Shown here: piece after piece, positions 23,900 through 34,465 of the stretch
Numbering within the stretch: the stretch's first letter is position 1
How the letters are laid out: the number at the start of each line of letters is the position of its first letter
DNA from: Sipunculus nudus
Lineage: Eukaryota; Annelida; Sipuncula; Golfingiida; Sipunculidae
Direction of reading: 5' to 3'
DNA length: 64,000 bases
Assembly (NCBI GenBank): GCA_026874595.1
Contig: CM049310.1
Location: forward strand, 39,747,558-39,811,557
Notes under the pieces: generated by a model
The model's input: the letters and a program-made list of their open reading frames with translations, nothing else
What the model was told of the DNA's origin: nothing
Database searches by the model: none
Made by a program: the position numbers and the translations under genes

Positions 23900-24310
23900 T
23901 GGTAGGAATTGGTCATAAAATTGTATGATGATAAATGAAAAAAAAAACTGCTGCTTGATTATTTATGAGTTATCTTTTATTATATAAACTTTATTACCGT
24001 GAAATCTGCTGCAAAGAATGATACCTAAAATACTGATTGAGTAAATTCAGTCTGACTTTTACATTACACTGAATCTGGTTGTTGAGACTTGTTCTCTGCA
24101 CAAAGTTCAGTTTTAATGCTATTTGCTACTTTGTGTCATGTCATTCTTATATCTCTGTCAAGACAAGACTATATTTTCTATATCATGACTTTTCTCAGTG
24201 CCCACACATTACTGTTTGTAATTGATTATGCAAAAACAGAAGCAGTTTAATTGATTATGGTAGAGAATGACCGATCATCGATATAATCGATTAATTGACT
24301 TATTATTAGG
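23900..24310 (+). repeat. Diverged dispersed repeat, copy 2
   Basis: Counterpart of 17420-17830. It shares GTGAAATCTGCTGCA-like, CACAAAGTTCAGTTTTAATG-like and ATTGATTATGCAAAAAC segments and a CGATTAATTGA end. Confidence 0.5.
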
Positions 24311-25475
24311 CAGAAAACTAATACATGGAGAAGCTCAGTCATCTGTAATGCTACATAGCATGTCTCTTAATGGTTAACTCCATTTTACAGTCTCTGTTTT
24401 TCTTGTCGGGGACCATCCAGGATTTGTATGTGATTAAGTCTAAATAAATACAGGACTGTTTATATTGGCTGTGTGCCATATTTGTAGATTATCTGTTTGT
24501 ATGGATGGCTATATCCTATAACATAACAAGTGCATTAAGTGCCGGTATCATTGGATGGCTTGTAACACTCGTGAACTCAATATATTTACAGAATTTCAAG
24601 CCAATGCTGGTCAAGCAATCATTTAATTAGTATGTGGTCTTATTTTTGCTGAGAAGATTGAGCCTCGCATAGAAGTAGGAAGTGATAGGACTCTTTTTAA
24701 CTCATAGGTTTGTAGAATTCTTAAGTTGTAATATGAGTTTCTTACTAATATTTCCTTTTGCTTATAATTTTGTGAATAGTTGAAGAAATTCTGGGGTTTT
24801 CTCATAAAAGATTTAAAATTTCACATGATGTTGAATTTTACAGAGGATGTATAACTGACATTGAATTTTACACAGGATGTAAGACTGCAGTCTGAAAAAA
24901 TGCACATGCCTGTAAATCAGTAAAAAAATAGAACCTACAACCTCTAATCAAATTTCGGAATTATAAAAAATATGGAAGAGCCTTTTTCTAGGTAATCAAT
25001 ATCCTGCAGCCACTGTGCTGTATGGTGATATAATGGGTAGAGGAATGTCTGCTGCTTGACGTACACTAGTGTAGCTCAGTGATTGTTACATTGTAGTGCC
25101 CTCCATGTATTGTATTGATTGTGACCGCTGGCTGAACTATTCACTGAAGACCAACATCATCTCACAGGGACACTGACCCAAGGATGTATGTTATATAGCT
25201 GTAACTGTTACTTTGCAGTGCCCTCCAACAAAATTTTGTATATATTGTATTGATTATGAATACTGCACTGCTAACTGAAGATCCACATCACCTCACAGGG
25301 ACACTGGCCCTTGGATGTATGTTATAACTTATATAGCTGTAACTGATACTTTGTGATGCCTTCCATCAAAATTTGATATATATATTTTCTTGACTACTGA
25401 ACTAGTGGACACTAACATATGTTATAAAGTTGTAAAGGTCCACAGTGACAGTTTACCTAGAAACCTTTTGTGTCG

Positions 25476-25927
25476 CAGGGCTCAACATTAACATTTGTGA
25501 GTACTTTCCTTACTAGGCAAGTGACATCTAGCTTTTACTTGCCTACATGAATTTTTACTTTTCCTACAAAAAAATCAGCAATCATGGCCACAAATACAAA
25601 AAGCATGTCCCACATGATTACTTTGCAACAAAAGAAAATGTGTGAAAATGTTTGTTTTCACTTTAGTATTTGCACAAATAAACATACAGGTAATTTAAGA
25701 TAGAGGTACATGTATTACAATATGATTTCATTTCTCGTAGAAATATATGGCTTAAAATTACTTAAGTACTTAAATGTAAATAAGATAAGTTCAGATTCAG
25801 GCCTTTGCTTAATGGTTTATGTTGGACTCATTTGCCTAGTTGGGCAAGGAGGAGCCCTCTTTTGGTTGCCCTATCACAATTTTCTGGAACCTTTATTAGC
25901 CCTGGGCAAGTGATGGGCTTGACATTG
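25476..25927 (+). mobile_element. hAT-like MITE, copy 2
   Basis: Begins CAGGGCTCAACATTAACATT and ends GGGCTTGACATTG. The interior is colinear with 13440-13860, including GCAAGTGACATCTAGCTTTT and AATATGATTTCA. Confidence 0.65.
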
Positions 25928-26769
25928 TCACACATCTCTCTTACAAGTCCGTATATAACATCTTGGTTAGATATTTACAAAGAGCAAAGCTAAAGGAGCT
26001 AGCATCACAAAGTATCTGTGAGTGAATGTGATCAAGAACTAGTATATATCTTGATTTTCTCCACAAAATAAATACATTAACATTGATTACTGTTCATGTG
26101 AGCGTGTTTTTCTTACACATGTGAGGTCAGGAACACCACCCAAAGGTATAATTAAAGTGCTAGTTAGCAAATAAATTTTATGGGAAGATGGTTATCAACA
26201 TGCAGTGTAACAGGGATACACAGTGTCCAGATTTTGTTGCTTCTCCTTCACAATCTCAATAAACCAAAACATTCCTATTTCACGGGAAATTTCTTTGAAG
26301 TTTTGCATGAATAACATGACACAGAGATTGAGAGCTGAAACCTGCCATTCATATATACTGGAAAATATATATCCCCAAACCCTATAGTCCCTTTTTGAGT
26401 GATCACTTTTTGCAGATTGTAAAAAATATATAATATAGAAAACACTTCTAGACTTAGCTTGATGAATGAAAAAACACTTAAGCTGAATGTTATGTATATT
26501 CCTTTATTTTATTCATCAAACACTTACCTTACTGATCACCAGGTTGATCATGGATGGAGTTGTAAAACATTTCAATTTAGAAATTAAATATTATCATGAA
26601 TTTTTTTTAGGTGGAATAATTAGAGGGATCGAATAATAAGATGAAATGAAGTATAAACACTTTCATTGGGTGCTTTGCTACATAAGATAAACCTACAACT
26701 TGAACAACTGCTGGTTGGTGATTAAAATAATTAACACATCATTACATAATTACCAGACCCTGAAAGAGA

Positions 26770-27622
26770 TTTATTGTATCCGCCAAAAAGAAGTTTTGCG
26801 GATACTATGTTTTTGACCGGGTTCTGCCGCCACTGCCGCCGCCGCCCCCACGTTCGTTTCCAGAACACTCCTCTGAGAATACTGGACGGATTTTTCCGAA
26901 ACTTACACAAATTATCGGGTCACATGTGAACTGGTGCCCAACCAATTGCCCTTGACCTCCCCCCTTGACCGATCAGGAAAAAAATGTTGTACAAATGTAG
27001 CCCTTGGATAGCTTTATAACATACACAAAAAAAGGTGGCACCACCTGCAGCCATATTTCCTCAGTGTCCATCTGTTCATCTGCCTTTGGTTAAAATCACC
27101 CATATCTCTGAAGTGTTTGACTAATTCACCTCAAATTTGGCATGCGTATACATCCTGGATAGCTTTCTTGATTTTATGACAGGTGGCGCCACCTACATTC
27201 ACATTCATGCTGCAGACATTAATGCTTATATCTCTGGACTCGTTGACCAATCAGAAAAAATAAATTTACACAAATGTAGATCTTGGATAGCTTTATAACA
27301 TACACAAAAATGGTGGCTCCACCTGCAGCCATTTTTGTACAGTGTCCATCTGTTTGTCTGCTGTGAGATAAAATCACCCATATCTCTGCAGTGGTTTGAC
27401 TTTTCCACCTGAAATTTTGCATGTGTATATATCTTGGATAGTTTCTCGTTCAAAGAACAGGTGGCGCCACCTACAATCATGTGTACGTGGCAGAGATCAA
27501 TACTAATATGTAACACATGTAACTCCATTTCCCTTTTCCACTCAATCCATGCCTCACTTCACCCGTCCTACTCTGATTTTGACTGATACACGTAGTCGCT
27601 TGTCGACTACCCGTATTCTAGT
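26770..27622 (-). mobile_element. Tandem-core element with hairpin ends, complete copy
   Basis: Read on the minus strand it starts ACTAGAATACGGGTAGTCG with the hairpin GTAGTCG-ACAAG-CGACTAC. It then runs through GAGGCATGGATTGAGTGG and core units with AGGTGGCGCCACCT-type junctions, to the right-end hairpin (GTATCCGC/GGCGGATAC) and GATACAATAAA. About 853 bp. Shorter core than the 7663 copy, but both ends are present. No protein is encoded. Confidence 0.75.
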
Positions 27623-29414
27623 TTTTACAACTAATCAGACATAGTTTTAAAAAAAACAAGTTTCAGCCTTGGAAAATTATACACACCATCTGTAAACATA
27701 CATGAGATTTTAAATGAGCATGATTGGTAGTTCCATGAAGCAAAATCAGACACCTGTGGTAACCAGTGAATCAACATATTGTTCTAGATAAGCTTAAATT
27801 TAGGGCCTCAGTGCTCAAATATCCCCAAAACTTTACCGGAGAAATTCATCCTGTTTTGTAAAAGCTTTAATTCAAAGTCAAAGAAACTGGACAGACAGAT
27901 ATATGTTTGAAAATATATATCCTGTACTAGATGTCTATAAGGCATCTAGGAGGAACTCGTTGAACCTGATATTCTTTGTATTTAAAGCTCTTACACCTTT
28001 GCTTTGTCAGCTGTATATAAACCAGTATTTTGTACACCAACCACATGTATGACAAATGTTTACCACATGTAAGGGGGGTGTGTCTGTGTGTAGTGTTGGT
28101 TGGTGTATGACCTGACATGCTCCGCATCCATGCAGGTTTTATATAGATTTCTCTCATATGTGCTCTAATACACAGTTTCTCTGTGGTGTACACAAGGCCC
28201 AGGCGAGAATGTGCTACAAACCACAGTAATCTTACACCTAGCTGTTCCTCTTTGCTGTCATGTGAGTTCAGTTTTGTTGTTGATTGGCAATTTTTTTTCC
28301 AAGCTGAGCAATTTTAAGTTGATTCATTATTTACACAGACATACGGGCAAGGCCAATTTAAATGAGCTGTGTGATAAACTGACATCACACACAGTACATA
28401 TGTATGTATACACCATATCCTGAGCAAGGTTCAAAATTGTTTTTAGTTGTGGTTTGGATTACTATGGTATGTGAACTTGAATGATTAAATAACAGTTGTA
28501 ATAAAACAGAGCCCTGTGTGTTCACAAAAATTGATTTCTTTACATCCCAGGGGTCATTATCCCTAGAGAAAGTTCACATACTGAATTGAAAGTTTTGACT
28601 GTCCTTGATTGTAAAAGTGGTCTGTCTCACTCTCAAGAATAAACTTAAACTTTAATGGCAGGCTTGTGTTGATATTCAGCTCTTGTCTATGTTTTTTACA
28701 AGGCAGGTAATTCATAGTAGGTTCTTCAAAATACCACTTGATGAAATGGCCTGCACAAAATTGGCAAATGCATGCAAATGAAACTAAAGTGAATGAAGTG
28801 AGAAACTTACTGAAGACTTGCTTGCAGTATGAGGCAAACATATGAGATCAATTGCTGCTTCTAAATTGTAAGGCTATATGTTTATTGCATTCCTCTACTA
28901 AAAATATATTGAGTCTTGAGTGTACTTAATAGGATTAAGTCCCAAGAACTCCACCCAGTGAGAATTTATATATATAAACTTATGATCTTTAAGTCATTGG
29001 CTAACATTTAAACAATATTTCTCATCAACTATCACATTTTTTTTTGGTAAAAATTTTATAGATGTGCAATTTGTGCTGTTTTGGTTCGTGAACTGTGTTG
29101 TTTGTTCCATTTTTGCATGTGCCAGTTTTGAATGTGCCATTTTCTGTTTACATGGTTGCCAACTTGGGGGCCAGTCTTCTCGTAGCTTTTTGAGTGGTAT
29201 GATTCTTAGGTGTGTATTAATAGTTGGAGAGAGCTAATGCAGCGAATCAATAACTGACCTGGAAGAATTCCAGTAAGACGGGGAATCTGAGCGTCAGGGA
29301 CCAGCGCATGACTTGATGCTGAATATAGTCAATACACAGTGGGGGCAATATTAAAATCCAGTCACAGTGACACTCAGTCTAACCCATTTAGTTCAGTGCT
29401 CCTGTTGTTGTATG
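27623..29414. other. Intergenic, nothing recognised
   Basis: No exon supported. The last part (about 29160-29480) is less AT-rich and could be promoter or 5' UTR territory for the genes downstream. Confidence 0.4.
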
Positions 29415-29428
29415 GTTGCCATGGCAAC
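29415..29428. promoter_or_regulatory. Perfect palindromic X-box (RFX site)
   Basis: GTTGCCATGGCAAC is a complete symmetric RFX X-box. It lies about 670 bp upstream of the small ORF at 30096. RFX sites commonly mark promoters of ciliary genes; assignment to this ORF is inference. Confidence 0.55.
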
Positions 29429-30095
29429 AGTTGATGAGGTTAGTCTGAGGGCATCTTGTGCACGGACCACTGATCATTTTATGCTAATGAAGCTCACAAA
29501 TAAAAGATATGCCTTTGAGATGATTTTGTGGTAACGTACATTGTGCTGAAAAGTGCCACAACTTACTAGTGCTGATCCTTTAGTCAGTCTAAATGTCAAA
29601 AGAAAGAATAAATTAAAGAAAGCCAAACACAGGGAGTGCTCATTTTGGATTCTGACTAATTATGGTTCTTCTTTATTGTGATCTATCATTTGATTCAAAA
29701 TTCCATTTTATTTTTAATTTATGGACTTTAAAAAAACTGGTATCTCATTCAGGAATGTGTACATATTAGAATTTGTATTTCCCATTGGTTTGAACCCAAA
29801 GATTTCTCAACTTTTCTATATAACTTTTCTATAAATTTATAACTTGTTGTGGAGTTAAGTACACTGTCAAGAAGTCATTAGACTTCTACTTTAAGTTATA
29901 GATATGATATGTGAGTTTGTCTCATCTTTTAACAGTAACACTAGTATGATCAGATAAAAGGTATTCGCATCCTTTGGTTATCCCACATATCAGAAGGGTT
30001 TCATTAAAAATAACCTACTTCAAGCTTCTTCATGCACATAATATTGCGAATTCTATGTATATTTTCAGTGAGAGGTTGAGAGGTCATGCGCGTCC

Positions 30096-30350
30096 ATGAG
30101 CCTGCCACGCACAGAGCCGGAGACTCTCCAGATGATTCACCAGCGCTACGACGACGCATCTCTGGTCATCTTTCGCCAGTATCAAAAACGTACCAGCCAA
30201 CCCATGAGTTATCTGACTTTTGGGGAATCTCGAAAGACGTATTCTTATAGCAGTTATGGGAATGCTGCTGTGATTATGCGCAAATCAGGGAGGAATGTGA
30301 CCAAAGTCGATGAGAAACCGATCCAGTCATCGTTATGTGTTGTCATGTGA
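30096..30350 (+). CDS. Small protein of unknown function (84 aa)
   Basis: An 84-codon ORF starts at ATG 30096 and ends at TGA 30348-30350. It begins MSLPRTEPETLQMIHQRYDD and has a Tyr/Ser-rich middle (KTYSYSSYG) and a basic C-terminal half. No signal peptide or membrane segment is visible. I do not recognise the family. Support for a real gene: the block is GC-richer than its surroundings; a splice acceptor (TATTTTCAG, ending at 30068) precedes it, with stop codons in all three frames between the acceptor and the ATG, as expected of a 5' UTR exon; and an RFX X-box lies upstream. The ATG at 30086 opens a shorter overlapping frame of 52 codons in a different reading frame. It ends 264 bp before the RABEPK start and is in the same frame as it, separated by a TAA. 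It may be a separate gene, or an upstream ORF on a shared transcript. Confidence 0.5.
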   Translation: MSLPRTEPETLQMIHQRYDDASLVIFRQYQKRTSQPMSYLTFGESRKTYSYSSYGNAAVIMRKSGRNVTKVDEKPIQSSLCVVM

Positions 30351-30614
30351 CCAAAGTGGAAGCAGGGCATGGTTTGGGTGTAATGGTAGGATTTATTATG
30401 GTAGAAGCATAGCTGGATGACTGTAGGGTATTTGCTTGTAGTCTATGAAGGATACGGTCATACAGGTGTTGGAGTTGTAAATATTGTTTCATACACAAAA
30501 GTATTTATATAAACACGACTGTCTCTTTAATATCACAGTGGCTGTTAAAAGGGCCATATTTATTATTTTGCTCAAAATTTAAGAACTTAATATTTTAAAA
30601 AAATCGTTTAAACA

Positions 30615-31434
30615 ATGGAGCTTCACCCGATTTTGGATAACACTACTTCACCTAACCCTGGTCTGTGGTATGTTGTGTCATCCCTTGGCGATTGTCCCAG
30701 TGTGAGAGTTGGGTTGGCTTGTGTACAGGTTCCAGGGCCAGATGGCTGCAATGGTAAATTATACGTCATAGGAGGGGCAAATCCAAGCAATACATTTGGG
30801 GAAACATACGTGCTTGATCTCAACACTTTCTCTTGGGATTATCTGGACAGTCCTGCACTTAAACCTCGCTATGAGCATGCAGCCTTCGTGCCATCAAGTC
30901 AGCCAAACAAGATTTATGTGTTTGCAGGAGCAGATCAAAAATCAAATCACAATGATTTGCAGGTACTGAATTGTGACACTAAAAAATGGATGACCTTAGC
31001 AACGCGTGGGAATCCGCCATCTGCAAGAACCTACCACACTTGCGCATGCGTCGGAGACAAATTTGTTGTATTTGGTGGTGGTCACTGTGGATCGGAGCCT
31101 GTATCTGACCGACAAGTTCACGTTTATGATGTCACAACCAATGAATGGAGCATAATTAGTGCCAAAGGAGAACCACCAAAAAAGCGGCATGGTCATGTGA
31201 CTGTTGCCATTGGCAACAAAGTATATGTGCATGGTGGGATGGCAGGACAGACATTCTTTGATGACCTTCACGTGTTTGACCTAGGGTCAAGGTCATGGAG
31301 TAATATCAGAAAGAAGAAGGTGTTTCCGTGTGCCCGAGCTGCCCATGGCGCTGTTGCCTACCAAGATGCGTTCTATGTATTTGGTGGCATGAATATTGAT
31401 GGAGCTTTAGATGATCTGTACAAATTTGAAACAG
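30615..31434 (+). CDS. RABEPK: RABEPK exon 1 (coding)
   Basis: 273 codons plus 1 nt, with the donor ACAG|GTAAAC. Holds kelch blades 1-5 without interruption. Confidence 0.93.
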
Positions 31435-33050
31435 GTAAACTGACTTAAATTTGTATTTTTTTCACAAAGCATCTCCCTTTCTCTATTTGGAATGTGTATT
31501 TTTCAACATCTCCATTATATAAGTGTGTATAGAATTTTATATTTGTATACATGTATGGAAGTGATACATAGGTAAAACCCACCGGCAAGAAGAGAAAACT
31601 AAATCTGCAAATCTGAAAACTAAGTCAGAGTGCAAAAAAACCTGAGTACCTATGGTACATTCTTGCACAAGTTCTCAGGTGTGATAATTTCTGTTCCTTT
31701 TCCCTTGAAACAAAAAGTCGTCCTCAGGACAGACATTTCACATATTCCCACACAAGTGAAATTTAGAGTGGAACTTGGAAAGTTTTAGTCCTTTTTTCTC
31801 CAATGATTGATTGATCTGGATTGTTTGATTAATAGAGAGATTGTTTTCAATATTAATCTAGAGACTAGTTGATAAATCTTTAGAGAGATTGACTGATTGA
31901 GATTGATTTATTGTACTGCAGGGTGTTTGACTGACATGGGGAATTATTTATTTATCTAGGGATTGTTTGACTAATCTGGATATTAATTTATTACTCTAGA
32001 AATGTTTGATTAAACTGGTCAGTCCACAGATTGATTGATAAATCTAAAGATTGATTAATCTCTCTTTGCAGCAACTAACAAATGGAGTAGGATAGAGCTA
32101 GGGGGTCCACCACCTACAAATCGTCTTGACTTCGGGACTTGCAGGATTCACATCAAGGTTCCAGTTCAAGACATTGACACAGGAGAAATGATGGCTTCCA
32201 AAGAACACGCCCACAATGTGCTAGACCAGCAGCTGCGTATGGGGAGCGCTGGCAGCATACGCAGCATAGGGAGCGCAGGCAGTGTCAGAAGTATGGGTAG
32301 CGCAGGCAGTGTACGGAGCATTACCAGTTCTGGCAGTCATCGCAGCACTGGCAGTGGTGTCGGAGCTGTCGGTGGTGTCAATGTTGGGTCACCTGCAGTA
32401 GCACAGGACAGCAACAGTGCTGCTACAAACCATGAAAAAGAACTCATCACAGTCTTAGGTAGGAGTCTGCTGAGATTGCTTAAATTGTTTCAACAAGTTT
32501 CTCAAGTTAAAGTATGAAGACTGGTTACTTTGACTGTCAAATCAGCCGTAATAATGTGTTATTGTGAACCTCATAACTTATGAAGAATTGTATATTTCTT
32601 TCCTTTAATTTGATACACAAATGTCTTCAAGCAGTGTTTCAGATAATTTTGAAAACCACTGATCTTCACCCTGACTTCCACATCAAATCTGTAGACAGGG
32701 CCTTTAGTAGGAGACACTCAGACCAAAACTTCCTTATATCAAATGGGCATTTTGAGCATTCCAGTGGGAGGTTATCCATTTCAAATTTGAAGGGTTGTGT
32801 AAAATTGTATATGATTAGATATTGTATTATTATATGATTATACTTGATTAGAGTAAAAAGGGTTGTTAAGTTTTTCCCAGTGCGGTATTTACCAGCTGGT
32901 AAATACTGATATTTACCGCCTTTGGAAAAACCTCTCAAAGTGGGTAAAGGGAAAAACTGGGAAAAACCTCTAATAATCTTATAAAAGGAGAGACCAGCAG
33001 ATATCTGACTGAATTAAAAGGAAATATCATCTCACACACACACACACATA

Positions 33051-33134
<84 letters not shown>

Positions 33135-34465
33135 TAAACAAACATACTCAAATCACAAAACCAAGATATGAAAATATATGCATCTATGTATATATGTATG
33201 TGTATATCAGAGTTGGGTCCAGGTACTTTTAAAGTACTCGAGTACGAGTACTGAGTACTTTAAAAGTACTCGAGTACAAGGATGAGTACTTTTGCACTTT
33301 TTTCAAAAGTACTCGAGTACGAGTACCAAGTACTCAAAATGTACTCATGAGTACTTAAATGAGTACTTTTTGTAACCAAACTTGTTTAATAATGTTATTG
33401 AATTAAATATATTCTCAGAAAGTTAAAATTATTTTTATTAATGAAAACCCAGTACAAAATAAAAATATATACAATGTTGTGTTATACTTAATCAAAATAC
33501 TGAGGCGAAATGTAAACTCTAGGGCATATACACAGGCCATATACAGTTGAAATACTTAACACATTAACTTATTAAAGTAGGCGGTTTGCATATATCTTAT
33601 TATAATATTCTAAAATAAACTATAACTAATATAATCAATTGAGATTAAAGTTTATTTAGAAAAATATGAAATATCCAAAGTACTCATGAAGTACTCATAT
33701 GAGTACCAAATACTTTCAAAGTACTCGAGTACAAGTACAAGTACTTTTGTGATTTTTAAAAAGTACTTGAGTATGAGTACTGAGTACTCAAAAAAGTACT
33801 CAAGAGTACGAGTACTATGAGTACGAGTACTTTTGGACCCAACTCTGGTGTGTGTGTATATATATATACACACACACACACACATAATTTCAACATTAAA
33901 CAGAATTAATTAACTATACATCATTATACTCTCTCAAAAATTTTGATCAGACATTTTCCCCAGTAATTCCCGGTACTAACCAGTTTTCCCCAGTTTTTCC
34001 CAATTAATCCCGGGTTTTTCCCACTGTCCGGGAAAAACTAGTTTTCCCCGGGAAAAATAACCTTTTTACTAAAAACTCATGGTCAGTTGACAGTACAGGG
34101 TCTACACAATTGACTAGGTTTGGAGGTAGTCTGCAATGGTCAGTGACTACTGTAAGCCTTGGTAGTCTGACAGCCAGAAATGTTGCATGTCTGATTTATC
34201 AAGATTATCTTGTTTTATTTTTAAAGCAAAAATAATTTATTCCTCAGCCTGTTGCAGGTGTAGGTCTCACAGGTTATTCTTGATGTTGATCACTTTAATT
34301 TCAGATGCAGATGGGGAGATCGAGGGTGCTGGCCAAGCCGTTGCCATGACAACCTTTGAAGATGTAGAGTACAAGGAGGTTGAGATGCTGCTGGTATTTG
34401 GAGGGATGGATACAGAAGGGGAGATCTTTAATGACTGCCTAGTTTACCTGATGGAAGAAAAATAA
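30615..34465 (+). CDS. RABEPK: Rab9 effector protein with kelch motifs (RABEPK-like), three exons
   Basis: Three exons join in frame (30615-31434, 32072-32458, 34305-34465) to 455 codons plus TAA. The protein is a six-blade kelch propeller. The blades show [42 protein letters not shown] and a final [18 protein letters not shown], each with the expected downstream Trp or its equivalent. Human RABEPK (372 aa) binds GTP-Rab9 and acts in endosome-to-Golgi transport of mannose 6-phosphate receptors; that role is family knowledge. The start ATG (TTAAACAATGG) fits the family N-terminus closely. The protein is about 80 residues longer than the human one, through a Gly/Ser/Arg-rich insert between blades 5 and 6 (residues about 305-395). 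Introns have GT-AG borders in phases 1 and 1. No AATAAA close to the stop was found; one candidate is at 35813-35818. Confidence 0.93.
32072..32458 (+). CDS. RABEPK: RABEPK exon 2
   Basis: Acceptor TCTCTTTGCAG and donor TTAG|GTAGGA. Encodes the end of blade 5 ([11 protein letters not shown]), the family motif RLDFGTCRI, and the repeat-rich insert. Confidence 0.9.
32239..32364 (+). repeat. 27-bp coding tandem repeat (9-residue Gly-Ser-Arg units) in RABEPK
   Basis: Four to five 9-residue units follow the pattern (M/I/T)GSAGS(I/V)RS from residue 330 on: [40 protein letters not shown]. Codon differences between units show it is not a fresh slippage product. Confidence 0.9.
33056..33130. repeat. 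TA microsatellite
   Basis: Pure (TA)n of about 75 bp next to a short CA tract. Confidence 0.95.
33208..33847. mobile_element. hAT-type MITE rich in GTACTCGAGTAC motifs
   Basis: The termini CAGAGTTGGGTCC and GGACCCAACTCTG are exact inverted repeats. Both subterminal regions are packed with AGTACTCGAGTAC-like palindromes. The CAG start suggests hAT. The flanks are GTGTATAT on the left and GTGTGTGTATAT on the right, consistent with an 8-bp duplication later changed by GT slippage. No coding capacity. Confidence 0.8.
34305..34465 (+). CDS. RABEPK: RABEPK exon 3 (terminal coding)
   Basis: Acceptor TTTAATTTCAG. Encodes the last kelch blade ([17 protein letters not shown]) and ends LMEEK-TAA. Confidence 0.92.

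Larger units (their letters stand above)
32852..34070. mobile_element. TIR element hosting nested insertions in RABEPK intron 2
   Basis: The left end AGTAAAAAGG with TTTTTCCCAG is mirrored at the right by GGGAAAAATAACCTTTTTAC. The inner flanks are also rich in TTTTTCCC/GGGAAAAA. Inside lie a TA microsatellite (33056-33130) and the hAT-like MITE at 33208-33847, which expanded it to 1.2 kb. A target duplication could not be defined. Confidence 0.55.
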
